Source of the DNA: UBA4732 sp002404095
GTDB lineage: Bacteria; Planctomycetota; Planctomycetia; Gemmatales; Gemmataceae
Assembly: GCA_036783645.1 (NCBI GenBank)
Contig: DAIPWT010000014.1
Location: 10,448 to 74,447, forward strand
Length of the DNA stretch: 64,000 bases
Reading direction: 5' to 3'
Position numbers and translations under genes: made by a program
The notes under the pieces: generated by a model
The model's input: the letters and a program-made list of their open reading frames with translations, nothing else
Databases searched by the model: none
Told to the model about the DNA's origin: nothing
Part shown: positions 24,780 to 33,545 of the stretch, piece after piece
Numbering within the stretch: position 1 is the first letter of the stretch
Layout: every line of letters begins with the position of its first letter

Positions 24780-26090
24780 GTGAAGCGCGGCGCCCGAGAA
24801 AACATCCGCGAAGACAATAAGTTAAGGCCGGAAGACCGCCCCGCGCACGATTGGTATCGCTTCGTCCTTTCTTTTCCTCCTCATTTAGTGCGCGATTACG
24901 TTGCCCGGTTCGGCCTCAACTCGGGCCAACGGGTTCTGGACCCGTTTTGCGGGACGGGCACCACGCTCGTGGAATGTAAGAAACTCGGCATTTCGAGCGT
25001 CGGGACGGAACCCAATCCAATGCCTTGTTTTGCCAGCCAGGTGAAAGTGACTTGGAATGTAAATTCCGACAGTCTGCTCAGCCACGCCCAAGAGGTCGCG
25101 GGGCGCGCGGAAGAGCGGCTCGACGCCGAAGGTTCGGGGGCTGACTCGGACCTCCCTCTCTTTCGCAAAAACGGCAAGCATTCCCGATTGCGATCCCTGC
25201 CGACGGAGGTGGGGAAGCTACTGTTGAAGGATTCGATCAGTCCGGCGCCGCTGCATAAGACTTTGGTGCTTTTGGAGGCGCTGGCGGCGCACGCCGACGA
25301 ACGCTTCAGCGCGCACGAAAGGGTGGCGCTTGCCAAAGCCATCGTATTTGGGATTAGCAACCTCCACTTCGGCCCGGAAGTCGGCGTTGGCCCTGCGAAG
25401 TCCGACGCGCCGGTGATTGACCTATGGATGAACGGCGTCCGTTTAATGGCCGAGGATCTTCGCGGCCTGGCCGAGAAGGACGGCGCAAAAGCCGTGGTGC
25501 ATCGGGCGGACTCACGAGACCTGCTCAACGTAATCGAGCCAAAGTCCGTGGACGCCGTAATAACCTCGCCGCCTTATCCCAATGAGAAGGACTACACGCG
25601 GACGACGCGGCTGGAATCGGTCCTTCTCGGCTTTGTGTCAGACAAGAACGATATTCGTTTAATAAAAAAAGACTTGGTCCGCTCTAACACCCGAAGCGTT
25701 TACAAGGCCGACCGAGACGACGCACTTGTGGCAGGACATGGGGAAATCCAGCGGATCGCCGGTGCTATTGAGCGCCGTCGGATTGAGTTGGGCAAGACGT
25801 CCGGGTTTGAACGCCTTTATGCCCGCGTGACAAAGCTCTATTTCGGGGGCATGACAAAGCACCTTGCCGCCCTCCGCCCTCTGCTGCGACCCGGCGCCCA
25901 ACTGGCATACGTCGTCGGCGATCAGGCGTCGTACCTCCGGATAATGATTCGCACGGGACAACTCCTGGCAGCCATCGCGCAATCTCTTGGTTATGAAGTA
26001 ACTGGCATCGACCTCTTCCGCACCCGCTTGGCAACGGCCACCAGGGAGCAACTCCGTGAAGAGGTGGTTCTGCTGCGCTGGCCCGGTTGA
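24780..26090 (+). CDS. DNA methyltransferase (N4-cytosine/N6-adenine type) of a probable restriction-modification system
   Basis: A 436-residue amino-methyltransferase. The SAM motif I is DPFCGTGTT at residues 54-62, and the catalytic motif IV is TSPPY (262-266), here as ITSPPYPNEKDYTR. SPPY suggests N4-cytosine methylation, though it also occurs in adenine enzymes. The gap of about 200 residues between the motifs probably holds target recognition. The start is GTG 24780 after a G-rich site (GGGGG). The gene 22 nt downstream is the likely cognate endonuclease. Codon use is less GC-biased than in the housekeeping neighbours, consistent with transfer. Confidence 0.85.
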   Translation: MKRGARENIREDNKLRPEDRPAHDWYRFVLSFPPHLVRDYVARFGLNSGQRVLDPFCGTGTTLVECKKLGISSVGTEPNPMPCFASQVKVTWNVNSDSLLSHAQEVAGRAEERLDAEGSGADSDLPLFRKNGKHSRLRSLPTEVGKLLLKDSISPAPLHKTLVLLEALAAHADERFSAHERVALAKAIVFGISNLHFGPEVGVGPAKSDAPVIDLWMNGVRLMAEDLRGLAEKDGAKAVVHRADSRDLLNVIEPKSVDAVITSPPYPNEKDYTRTTRLESVLLGFVSDKNDIRLIKKDLVRSNTRSVYKADRDDALVAGHGEIQRIAGAIERRRIELGKTSGFERLYARVTKLYFGGMTKHLAALRPLLRPGAQLAYVVGDQASYLRIMIRTGQLLAAIAQSLGYEVTGIDLFRTRLATATREQLREEVVLLRWPG

Positions 26091-26112
26091 GCGCGAGATT
26101 CTTAAGGCAAGC

Positions 26113-26910
26113 ATGAGCAAGAAAATCGCCTACTCATCGATTATCGAACACCTGTTCCGGTCAAAGTACAAAGCCGGGATGCGTGAAGTGGATTTTGAAA
26201 GGAAGGACATCGAAAAGGCTGCTGGCATACTCGGCGTCCTCCTTCCCAAAAACCTGGGCGACGTGGTTTACAGTTACCGCTATCGCAAGAAATTTCCGGA
26301 AAGCATTCTGGCCACGGCGGACGCGGGACATATTTGGATTATTCGCGGGAGAGGTCACGGTAAATGTCGGTTCGTCCAAATACCCGATAGCCCAATCGTC
26401 CCGAACAACCACATGGCGACAACTAAGATTCCTGACGCCACGCCTGGTATCGTCGCCAAATACTCGCTCAACGATGAACAAGCACTGCTGGCGAGGGTGC
26501 GCTACAATCGTCTTATCGACATCTTCACTGGCGTGGTTTGTTACTCCCTTCAGAATCACCTGCGCACTTCGGTCCCGACGATCGGGCAGGTGGAAACGGA
26601 CGAACTTTACGTGGGCGTGGATAAGAAAGGCGCGCACTATGTCTTCCCCATACAGGCGAAGGGAGGCACAGACCAGTTGAGCATCGTGCAGATCGAGCAG
26701 GACTTCGAGGTATGCACTCAAAAGTTCTCGTTGCTTATCTGTCGGCCGGTGGCGGCGCAGTTCATGCAGGATGACGTCATTGCCCTCTTCGAGTTTGAAA
26801 AGAACGAGGAAGGCATCAAGATCTGTTCTGAAAAGCATTACAAGCTGACTCCGCCAGCCGAAGTGACGGACGCTGACTTGGCTAGCTACCGCCTCCGCAC
26901 GGCGGACTAA
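26113..26910 (+). CDS. Probable restriction endonuclease (PD-(D/E)XK-like) paired with the methyltransferase
   Basis: A 265-residue protein with no family I can name. A candidate nuclease core is ETDELYVGVDKKGAHYVFPI (161-180), directly followed by QAKGG. The acidic residues E161/D163/E164/D170 and the Q-A-K (181-183) resemble the D...QxK variant of the PD-(D/E)XK site known in Mrr-like enzymes. Position supports the call: it starts 22 nt after the methyltransferase stop, on the same strand. ATG 26113 is used; the frame from 26056 would overlap the methyltransferase. Function is inferred from motif plus context. Confidence 0.62.
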   Translation: MSKKIAYSSIIEHLFRSKYKAGMREVDFERKDIEKAAGILGVLLPKNLGDVVYSYRYRKKFPESILATADAGHIWIIRGRGHGKCRFVQIPDSPIVPNNHMATTKIPDATPGIVAKYSLNDEQALLARVRYNRLIDIFTGVVCYSLQNHLRTSVPTIGQVETDELYVGVDKKGAHYVFPIQAKGGTDQLSIVQIEQDFEVCTQKFSLLICRPVAAQFMQDDVIALFEFEKNEEGIKICSEKHYKLTPPAEVTDADLASYRLRTAD

Positions 26911-26933
26911 TGCTTTGTCTGGCAATTGGTATT

Positions 26934-27001
26934 AGAGTCTGTCCCATAAGGGGTCTAACACGGCTGTTTCAGCCGTGTTAGACCCTTATGGGACAGACTC
27001 T
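26934..27001. repeat. 31-bp inverted repeat with one bulge
   Basis: The left arm starts AGAGTCTGTCCCATAAGGGG and pairs with the right arm ending in TTATGGGACAGACTCT. There is one bulged G and a short loop (GTTTC). It lies after the restriction-modification pair and before the ABC ATPase gene. TCTTA follows but no real T-tract, so termination is possible but unproven. Confidence 0.88.
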
Positions 27002-27097
27002 TAGCCCCGGAGAGGCGCTCGAGACCAGACGGCTTTTCCCTAACTTGCCACGCCCCATATCCTTTCATATTTTAATCTCATAAGGGGATCGAATCGG

Positions 27098-28231
27098 ATG
27101 GCGCAAGTCGTCTTGGAATGCGTCAGCAAAACGTATCCCAACGGCGTTCGCGCCGTGTGCGACCTAAGTTTGACCATCGCCGACGGCGAACTAATCGTGC
27201 TTGTTGGACCGTCCGGCTGCGGTAAGACGACGACGCTTCGCCTGATCGCCGGACTGGAAACGCCTACGAGCGGGATCATTCGCATCGACGGCCGCGTTGT
27301 GAACGGCGAACCGCCGCACCGGCGCGACGTGGCGATGGTTTTTCAGCGCCCCGCCCTCTATCCCCACCTGAATGTACGCCAGAACCTCGGTTTCGGCCTT
27401 GCCCTCCGCGACGGCGGTTGGCCGTGGGCGTCGCGGGCGCGGCTGGCGGAGCGGCGCGAGCGCGTCGCACGAACCGCGCAGCTGCTGGAACTGTCCGACC
27501 TGCTCGATAGGCGTCCCAACGAGCTTTCGGGCGGCCAGCAACAACGGGCCGCTCTGGGCCGCGCCTTGGTGCATGAACCGGCCGTTTTCCTGCTGGATGA
27601 GCCGCTTAGCAACCTTGATGCGCGGCTGCGCATGGAAATGCGCCGCGAGTTGCTCTTGCTCCATCGTCGTCTAGCGGCGACAATGGTGTATGTAACCCAC
27701 GATCAGGAAGAAGCCCTGACGCTCGGCGACCGCGTTGTGTTGCTGGATAAGGGCGTGGTGCAACAGGCCGACCGGCCGCAGGCCATCTATGATCGGCCGA
27801 TCAGCCGACAGGTTGCCGGTTTTGTCGGTTGGCCGCCGATGAATTTTATGGAAGGCCGGCTGGTTGAGGTTGAGGGCCGCCTTTCCTTGAAGCGCGGCAT
27901 GTGGCTCCTGCCTTTGGCTGACCGCCAGGAGGAATGGCAAGCCTTTGTCGGCCGCGAGGTCGTCTTGGGAATCCGGCCTGAACAGGTTCGGATATCCGCG
28001 ATGGCTTCCGCACGATCGTCGCTGCTGGCGGAAGTTCGGCTCGTAGAACGCGTCGGCTCCTTCCGTCTGGCGACGCTGCGATACGGCGAGTGGATAGTGA
28101 CGGCCCGTTTGGAAGGGACTTCCCCCGCGCCGGAAGGATCGCTGGCGGCCGTCGAGTTTGCTTTGGTCCAGGCGCATCTGTTCGACGCGGAGACGGGACG
28201 AGTTCTGTCCTCTGGCCGGTCGGACGAGTGA
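27098..28231 (+). CDS. ABC transporter ATP-binding protein, MalK/UgpC type
   Basis: A 377-residue ATPase subunit of an importer. Walker A is GPSGCGKTT (residues 37-45), the signature is LSGGQQQR, Walker B is VFLLDEPLSNLDA, and the H-loop is VTHDQEEAL. A C-terminal TOBE-type regulatory domain starts near residue 240 (GWPPMNFMEGRL, later LGIRPEQVRI). These features place it with sugar or polyol importers (MalK, UgpC, MsmK), which often serve several transporters. No permease or binding-protein gene is adjacent, so it may be a shared ATPase. An intrinsic terminator follows at 28273-28296. Confidence 0.9.
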   Translation: MAQVVLECVSKTYPNGVRAVCDLSLTIADGELIVLVGPSGCGKTTTLRLIAGLETPTSGIIRIDGRVVNGEPPHRRDVAMVFQRPALYPHLNVRQNLGFGLALRDGGWPWASRARLAERRERVARTAQLLELSDLLDRRPNELSGGQQQRAALGRALVHEPAVFLLDEPLSNLDARLRMEMRRELLLLHRRLAATMVYVTHDQEEALTLGDRVVLLDKGVVQQADRPQAIYDRPISRQVAGFVGWPPMNFMEGRLVEVEGRLSLKRGMWLLPLADRQEEWQAFVGREVVLGIRPEQVRISAMASARSSLLAEVRLVERVGSFRLATLRYGEWIVTARLEGTSPAPEGSLAAVEFALVQAHLFDAETGRVLSSGRSDE

Positions 28232-28272
28232 CGCCGATGACGACCTCCTGGCTTCGGCCAGCAGGGCGTCCG

Positions 28273-28296
28273 AGTGGGCCTCGTCCCACTTTTTTT
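28273..28296 (+). terminator. Intrinsic terminator after the ABC ATPase gene
   Basis: A 6-bp GC-rich stem (AGTGGG 28273-28278, CCCACT 28285-28290) is directly followed by a run of seven T (28290-28296). It lies 42 nt after the ABC gene stop and 31 nt before nusA. This is the clearest canonical Rho-independent terminator here and contrasts with the T-less palindromes. Confidence 0.75.
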
Positions 28297-28326
28297 GTTG
28301 GCGTCCTTGCAACGTGAGGGTACAGC

Positions 28327-29805
28327 ATGAACGGCGCGGAGTTGTTGAAGGGCGTGGACTTCGTGAGCCGCGAGCGGAACATTTCCAAGGAAGTGATCTT
28401 CTCCAGCATCGAGAAGGCCGTCCGCCTCGCCATCCAAAAATGTTTTGACGACGAGGAAGGCATCGCCGTTACCATCGACCGGCAATCCGGCGTCATGCAG
28501 GCGCTCAAGGGCGAAAAGGAACTGGCCACGGAGGAGTTGGGCCGCATTCCTGCGCAAGCCGCCAAGCAAGTGCTAATCCAGAACTTCCGCGAGGAAGAGA
28601 GTAACGCGGTCTTTAATGAGTTCGACGCCAAAAAGGGCGAACTGGTCCACGGCACCGTCGGCCGTTTCGAGGGCGGCGCCGCTACCGTCAGCCTAGGCAA
28701 GACGGAGTGCCTGTTGCCGCGCGGCGAACAAATCCCCGGCGAAACGCACCACGTTGGCGAGCGCGTTAAAGCGGTCATCCTTGAAGTCAAGCGCGTCGGA
28801 CATCGCGTGCGCATCATTTTATCGCGGACGCATCCCGATCTGATACGGCGGATGTTCGAGAATGAGATTCCCGAGATCAACGACCGAACCATCGAGATCA
28901 AGGCGGTGGCCCGCGAGTCGGGTTACCGCACGAAAGTGGCGGTTTCCAGCGTCGATATGAAAGTGGACTGCGTGGGCGCGTGCGTCGGCGTCCGTGGCAG
29001 CCGTATCAAGAACATCGTGGACGAGTTGGGCGGCGAACGAATCGACATTGTGCGCTGGAACGACGCGTTGCAGGTGCTTATTCCCAACGCGCTTCAGCCG
29101 GCACAGGTGGAAGAGGTTTTCCTTTATCCCCGCCTCGGACGAGCGATTGTGCTGGTCAAGGAAGACCAATTGTCGCTGGCGATTGGCCGTCGCGGTCAGA
29201 ACGTGCGTCTGGCCTCGAAGCTGGTCGGCTGGGACATCGAGATCATGACCCACGACGAGCTGAACGAAGGCATCGAGCGGGCCGAGGGCTGGTTCCTGGC
29301 GGCGCCGAACGTCCAGCCGGAGATGGTGGAAACGCTCATCGAAGAGGGCTTCCTCTCCTACGACGACTTGACGTTCGTGGAAGGGGCGGAGCTGGCGGAG
29401 TTGACCGGCCTGACGGAGGAGCAGGGCAACGAAATTATCGCTTACGCGGAGGAAGCGGCGGTGCGCGTGGAGGAGGAAACTCGCATCGCCAAGGCCGCCG
29501 AGGAACAGGAGCGGATCAACAATCCGGCCCCGGCCCCCGTGCAGCGTCGTACGGCCACGGAGCGGGCCATCGAGTTGCTGGGGCCTGACGTGGCGGCTCC
29601 CGCCGAGGAAGCGCCGGCGCCGAGCGCCGACCAGATTTTCGGCGAGGACGCGGCGCCGGCCGAGGCCGACCAGCCGGCGGAGGTCAAATTGACGGCGGAG
29701 CAACTATTCGGGCCGGACGAGACGGAGCCGGTCAAAGAAGAAACGCCATTGAGCGCCGCCCAGATTTTCGGCGAAGAGCCGACGGAGGAAGCTCCGAAAC
29801 CGTAG
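28327..29805 (+). CDS. nusA: Transcription termination/antitermination factor NusA
   Basis: NusA, which binds RNA polymerase and nascent RNA and controls pausing, termination and antitermination. The 492-residue protein shows the N-terminal polymerase-binding domain, an S1 domain (ELVHGTVGRFEGGAATVSLG) and two KH domains (GACVGVRGSRIKNIVDELGG, then LAIGRRGQNVRLASKL). An HhH-like segment (VETLIEEGFLSYDDLTFVEG) is followed by a roughly 60-residue acidic tail with three similar motifs (SADQIFGED, TAEQLFGPD, SAAQIFGEE). GAGGG precedes ATG 28327. infB and rbfA follow, the usual nusA operon, but rimP is not upstream. Confidence 0.97.
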   Translation: MNGAELLKGVDFVSRERNISKEVIFSSIEKAVRLAIQKCFDDEEGIAVTIDRQSGVMQALKGEKELATEELGRIPAQAAKQVLIQNFREEESNAVFNEFDAKKGELVHGTVGRFEGGAATVSLGKTECLLPRGEQIPGETHHVGERVKAVILEVKRVGHRVRIILSRTHPDLIRRMFENEIPEINDRTIEIKAVARESGYRTKVAVSSVDMKVDCVGACVGVRGSRIKNIVDELGGERIDIVRWNDALQVLIPNALQPAQVEEVFLYPRLGRAIVLVKEDQLSLAIGRRGQNVRLASKLVGWDIEIMTHDELNEGIERAEGWFLAAPNVQPEMVETLIEEGFLSYDDLTFVEGAELAELTGLTEEQGNEIIAYAEEAAVRVEEETRIAKAAEEQERINNPAPAPVQRRTATERAIELLGPDVAAPAEEAPAPSADQIFGEDAAPAEADQPAEVKLTAEQLFGPDETEPVKEETPLSAAQIFGEEPTEEAPKP

Positions 29806-29810
29806 GGCTT

Positions 29811-29868
29811 CGCGCTCCCCTTAGGGTCGCGGCTAAACACGTTTAGCCGCGACCCTAAGGGGAGCGCG
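29811..29868. repeat. 28-bp perfect palindrome (family A, arms in reversed order)
   Basis: Arms 29811-29838 and 29841-29868 pair perfectly with a 2-nt loop. Here the GTTTAG ends face the centre and the GCGCG ends face outward, opposite to all other family A copies. It also carries a change found on both arms (GACCCTAAGG / CCTTAGGGTC instead of GACCCGAAGG). It lies between nusA and infB. Confidence 0.95.
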
Positions 29869-29939
29869 GGCCAGACACGAGAAGATTCCCTTCTTTTCCC
29901 CCGCTCAGTCGGTTACAATAGAAATTACATCCGGTAGGA

Positions 29940-29956
29940 CGCCCGAGCGTCGGGCG
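29940..29956 (+). promoter_or_regulatory. Small GC-rich hairpin in the infB leader
   Basis: CGCCCGA (29940-29946) pairs with TCGGGCG (29950-29956) around GCG, 30 nt upstream of the infB start. No T-tract follows. A TACAAT hexamer at 29914-29919 could be a -10 element, but no convincing -35 is visible. A local promoter or leader structure for infB is possible, not shown. Confidence 0.3.
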
Positions 29957-29985
29957 CGACAGCGAGTTCACACGGGGATTTCCGC

Positions 29986-32940
29986 TTGCAAACCGAGAAG
30001 GTTCGCGTTTATCATCTGGCGCACGAACTGAACATGGAGAGCAAGGAATTGCTCGATCTATGTCGTCAGCACGGCCTTGACGTGAAAAATCAGCTCAGCA
30101 CGTTGGTCCCGGAGCAGCGCGACGCCATCATCGCCCTGGTGCGCAAAAAGGGGGCTGCGGCCGTCGCTCCGAAGGCGCCGACCGTCCCGCCCGTTTTGCA
30201 GCCGAAGCAAGTCCCGAACCTGACCGGACAGCGTCCCGCCGTTTCGCCTTCGCGTCCGCAGGTCAAGCGCGAACCCGAAGCCGTCACGCTGCCTGCCGCC
30301 GTCCCTTCCTCGGAGAAGCCTATCACCGCTGTTCCCGCCGCCAAGACGCCCAAACCGCACCCGGCCGCGCGCGTCCCTGAACCGCCTCCCGCTGTAACGC
30401 CTCCGCCCGTCGCCCTCCCGGCTGAAACATCCCCTGCGGCGGCGAAGGCGCCGGATGCGCCGCACGCCCCTGAGAAAACTCCGGCTCCGCCGGCGCACAC
30501 CTCCTCCCCGCGCACGCAAGAACCGCCAGCCGACCCCGCGCCGATCCGGCCTCCCACGCTTCCTTCGGTGGGCGGCCCGCGTACGGTTCGTACGCTCACG
30601 CCCTCCGGCCAGCGCCCTAACGACGGAGGCGGCAGTCGCGGGCCTCTTGGCCGAGGCCGCGTACCTGGCTCTGGCGGGCGACCGACGCCTGTCGCCGGCG
30701 GGTATCGCGTTGCCACGCCGCCGCCGCAACGGCCGATCCGACAGGTTGAGAAAAAAGAACCGTCGGCGCCCACTGGCCCGCGCAAGATCTCCGAGATCCC
30801 ACAGGAAATCTTGAATCGGGACGGCCCCGTCAAGATGGAGGATATCCAGCGCGCGATCAATCAGCAGAACAAGCCGGCCGCCAAGATCAGCCCCGTTCCG
30901 AACATCCCCGATGACATCATTGATGATGAAGAAGGGGCCGACGGCAAAAAGAAAGGCGCCACCGCCAAGCGCGGCCCTGGCGGCGTGCCCGGCCGCGACG
31001 CCCGTCACAATCAACGCAACGCGCGTCAGGAACAGCGCAAGACCAAGGCGGAAGTCGAGTTGAAGGGCGGCCGCGCGGGAACCCTCCTCAGCGACGACGA
31101 CAATCCGCGCGTCCGACTCAAGCCGAAGAAGCAAAGGGTCAAAGGGCCGACTCAGCCGCGCGTCGGCAAAGTGCCGATTGACATGCCCATCACCGTCCGA
31201 TCGCTGTCCGCGGCCATCGGCAAGCGCTCCGGCGAACTGCTCTTCAAGCTGATGGAACATGGCGCCCCGCCGACGATCACCATCAATTCGCTGATCGAGC
31301 CGGACATGGCCGAAGCGATGGCGCTGGAAGCGGGCTGCGAGTTGGACGTCAAGCACCCGTCGGACGCGGAACTACGCTTTGTCGAGGAAGCCCGGAAACC
31401 GGATCAGCCGGAAGACCGCCTGCCGCGAGCGCCGATCGTGACCATTATGGGCCACGTCGATCACGGCAAGACGTCGCTGCTGGACAAGATTCGCAAGAGC
31501 AACGTCGTGGACACCGAAGCGGGCGGCATCACGCAGGTGATCCGCGCGTGGCGCGTGGATCATGGCGGCCGGCCGGTCACGTTCCTCGACACGCCTGGCC
31601 ACGAAGCGTTCACCAAGATGCGCGCCCGCGGCGCCAACGTGACGGACATCGCCGTCATCGTAGTGGCCGCCGACGACGGCGTGATGCCGCAGACCGAAGA
31701 GGCCGTCAGCCACGCCAAGGCGGCCGGCGTCTCCATCGTCGTCGCCATCAACAAAGTGGATTTGCCCAACGCCAACGTCAAGAAGACCGAGCAGCAGCTC
31801 TATGGCTTGGGTCTGATCCCCGACACGATGGGCGGCGACGTGCCTTTCATCTACACCAGCGCCGCCACTGGCAAGGGCGTCGAAGAACTGCTCGACATGC
31901 TCTCGGTCGTGGCCGAGTTGCGCGAGCTGAAGGCCAACCCGAACAAACCGGCTTCGGGCACTTGTCTGGAAGCGAAGTTGAGCGAGGAGGAAGGCGTCTA
32001 CGCCACGCTCCTCATCCGCGAGGGTACGCTCCGTCGCGGCGACGTGATCCTTGTCGGGGCCGCCTACGGCCGCGTCCGCGCCCTCTACAACGATCTGGGG
32101 CAGCCCATTGATGAGGCGGGGCCGAGCGTGCCCGTGCAGATCACCGGCCTGGACGAGGTTCCCAACGCGGACGACCCCTTCCTGGTTGTACCGGACCTGT
32201 CCGAGGCGCGCGAGATCGCCGAGAATCGCAAATCCCGCAATCAGGCGGCCGCGCTGGTTCCTCACAAGACCATGCGCCTGGAAGACCTGGCGGCGATGAA
32301 GGTCGTCGAGTTGAAGGTCATCCTCAAAGCGGAGGCTCGTGGTTCCATCGAGGCCATCCGCAAGGAACTCGAAAAGCTGCGGCATGATGAAGTAGTCGTC
32401 CGCGTACTACACGCGGCTATCGGCGGCATCACCGAAAGCGACGTGCAACTGGCGCTGACCTCGCCGGCCGACACACTCATCCTCGGTTTCAATGTGGTGC
32501 CGGACGATCGCGCACAAGCGCTCGCCGAGGAGCGCGGCGTCCAGATCCGTCAGTACAACATCATCTACAAGTTGACGGACGACGTGCGGGCGGCGCTCGA
32601 AGGCAAGCTCAAGCCGCGCGAGGACGTTATCCACCTCGGCCGGGCCGTGGTGCGCGAGACGTTCCGGATCAGCCGAACCGGCACCATCGCCGGCTGTCAC
32701 ATAACGCAGGGCGTCATCGAGCGCTCGGCCAAGGTACGCGTTATCCGCAGCGGCGTCGTGGTGTACCCGCCGCCGGAACGCTCGGTCGGCCTGGAGTCGC
32801 TCAAGCGCTTCAAGGAGGACGTGCGCGAGGTCCGCGAGGGTTACGAGTGCGGCCTCAAGGTGGCCGGCTATGACGACATTAAAGTGGACGACATCATTGA
32901 GGCGTACCGCATTGAACAAGTGATGCGCACACTTTCTTAG
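29986..32940 (+). CDS. infB: Translation initiation factor IF-2
   Basis: IF-2, the GTPase that brings initiator tRNA to the 30S subunit and promotes subunit joining. The 984-residue product starts with the IF2-N domain (VRVYHLAHELNMESKELLDL). A long Pro/Ala-rich linker spans about residues 55-270. The G domain follows, with G1 GHVDHGKT at 489-496, G3 DTPGHE at 535-540 and G4 NKVD at 589-592, then the C-terminal tRNA-binding domains. The start is TTG 29986 after a GGGGAT site. It lies between two family A palindromes, with nusA upstream and rbfA downstream. Confidence 0.97.
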   Translation: MQTEKVRVYHLAHELNMESKELLDLCRQHGLDVKNQLSTLVPEQRDAIIALVRKKGAAAVAPKAPTVPPVLQPKQVPNLTGQRPAVSPSRPQVKREPEAVTLPAAVPSSEKPITAVPAAKTPKPHPAARVPEPPPAVTPPPVALPAETSPAAAKAPDAPHAPEKTPAPPAHTSSPRTQEPPADPAPIRPPTLPSVGGPRTVRTLTPSGQRPNDGGGSRGPLGRGRVPGSGGRPTPVAGGYRVATPPPQRPIRQVEKKEPSAPTGPRKISEIPQEILNRDGPVKMEDIQRAINQQNKPAAKISPVPNIPDDIIDDEEGADGKKKGATAKRGPGGVPGRDARHNQRNARQEQRKTKAEVELKGGRAGTLLSDDDNPRVRLKPKKQRVKGPTQPRVGKVPIDMPITVRSLSAAIGKRSGELLFKLMEHGAPPTITINSLIEPDMAEAMALEAGCELDVKHPSDAELRFVEEARKPDQPEDRLPRAPIVTIMGHVDHGKTSLLDKIRKSNVVDTEAGGITQVIRAWRVDHGGRPVTFLDTPGHEAFTKMRARGANVTDIAVIVVAADDGVMPQTEEAVSHAKAAGVSIVVAINKVDLPNANVKKTEQQLYGLGLIPDTMGGDVPFIYTSAATGKGVEELLDMLSVVAELRELKANPNKPASGTCLEAKLSEEEGVYATLLIREGTLRRGDVILVGAAYGRVRALYNDLGQPIDEAGPSVPVQITGLDEVPNADDPFLVVPDLSEAREIAENRKSRNQAAALVPHKTMRLEDLAAMKVVELKVILKAEARGSIEAIRKELEKLRHDEVVVRVLHAAIGGITESDVQLALTSPADTLILGFNVVPDDRAQALAEERGVQIRQYNIIYKLTDDVRAALEGKLKPREDVIHLGRAVVRETFRISRTGTIAGCHITQGVIERSAKVRVIRSGVVVYPPPERSVGLESLKRFKEDVREVREGYECGLKVAGYDDIKVDDIIEAYRIEQVMRTLS

Positions 32941-32948
32941 TGAGAGAT

Positions 32949-33012
32949 CGTTTAGCCGCGACCCGAAGGGGAGCGCGGGGAGACGCGCTCCCCTTCGGGT
33001 CGCGGCTAAACG
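32949..33012. repeat. 29-bp perfect palindrome (family A) between infB and rbfA
   Basis: Arms 32949-32977 and 32984-33012 are exact complements around a 6-nt loop. The arm sequence is the same as the core of the 4532 copy. It begins 8 nt after the infB stop and ends 16 nt before the rbfA start, within a conserved co-transcribed pair. No T-tract is present. Confidence 0.95.
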
Positions 33013-33028
33013 AGCGTGGACGACGACC

Positions 33029-33469
33029 ATGAAACCGTATCGACTGGCGCGCGTCGCCGAAGCCGTCCGCGAGGTGGCCAGCGAAACCATCCTGTATGAG
33101 ATGCACGACCCGCGCGTCAAGCAGGTCACCGTCACCCGTGCCGAGGTGTCGGGCGATTTACAGCACGCGAAAGTCTATGTCTCCATTATGGGATCGGACA
33201 AGGAGCAGAGCCTAACCATGAAGGGGTTGCGTCACGCGGCCGGCTTCATTCAGTCCAAGCTGGCCCGCCGCCTAGAGACGCGCTTCACGCCGGTCGTCAC
33301 TTTCGTCCTCGACCAGGGCGTGAAGAACAGCATCGAGATGACGCGACTGATCAACGAAGCCCTCTCCCAAGGCGTGCTGCCGTCGGCGCATGTCGAGGGG
33401 GAAGGCGAGACGCCTCCGCCGCCGGGCGCCGCCGAGGGATCGGTGGGCGACGACGCGGAGGATTTGTGA
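33029..33469 (+). CDS. rbfA: 30S ribosome-binding factor RbfA
   Basis: RbfA, a KH-fold assembly factor needed for late 16S rRNA and 30S maturation. The 146-residue product has the family signatures RVAEAVREVASETILYEMHD, DLQHAKVYVSIMG and GVKNSIEMTRLINE. The C-terminal tail is acidic and Gly/Pro-rich (GETPPPPGAAEG). It is downstream of infB, the usual order. No strong Shine-Dalgarno site is visible between the palindrome and ATG 33029. Confidence 0.95.
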   Translation: MKPYRLARVAEAVREVASETILYEMHDPRVKQVTVTRAEVSGDLQHAKVYVSIMGSDKEQSLTMKGLRHAAGFIQSKLARRLETRFTPVVTFVLDQGVKNSIEMTRLINEALSQGVLPSAHVEGEGETPPPPGAAEGSVGDDAEDL

Positions 33470-33545
33470 CCGGTAGCCGGATCGACGCACCGCTGATCCG
33501 GATCGGTCTTATTTCGCCATCCTCAAAAGGAGTGACTAAAGACCC

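Noticed and set aside
30058..31356. Long open frame (432 codons) antisense to infB
   Set aside because: Arginine-rich shadow of the IF-2 gene. No motif, and IF-2 is certain.
14..33012. Reading the long palindromes as intrinsic terminators
   Set aside because: Most have no T-tract and several lie inside essential operons. Only 11328-11397, 28273-28296 and 34315-34345 have usable T-runs.
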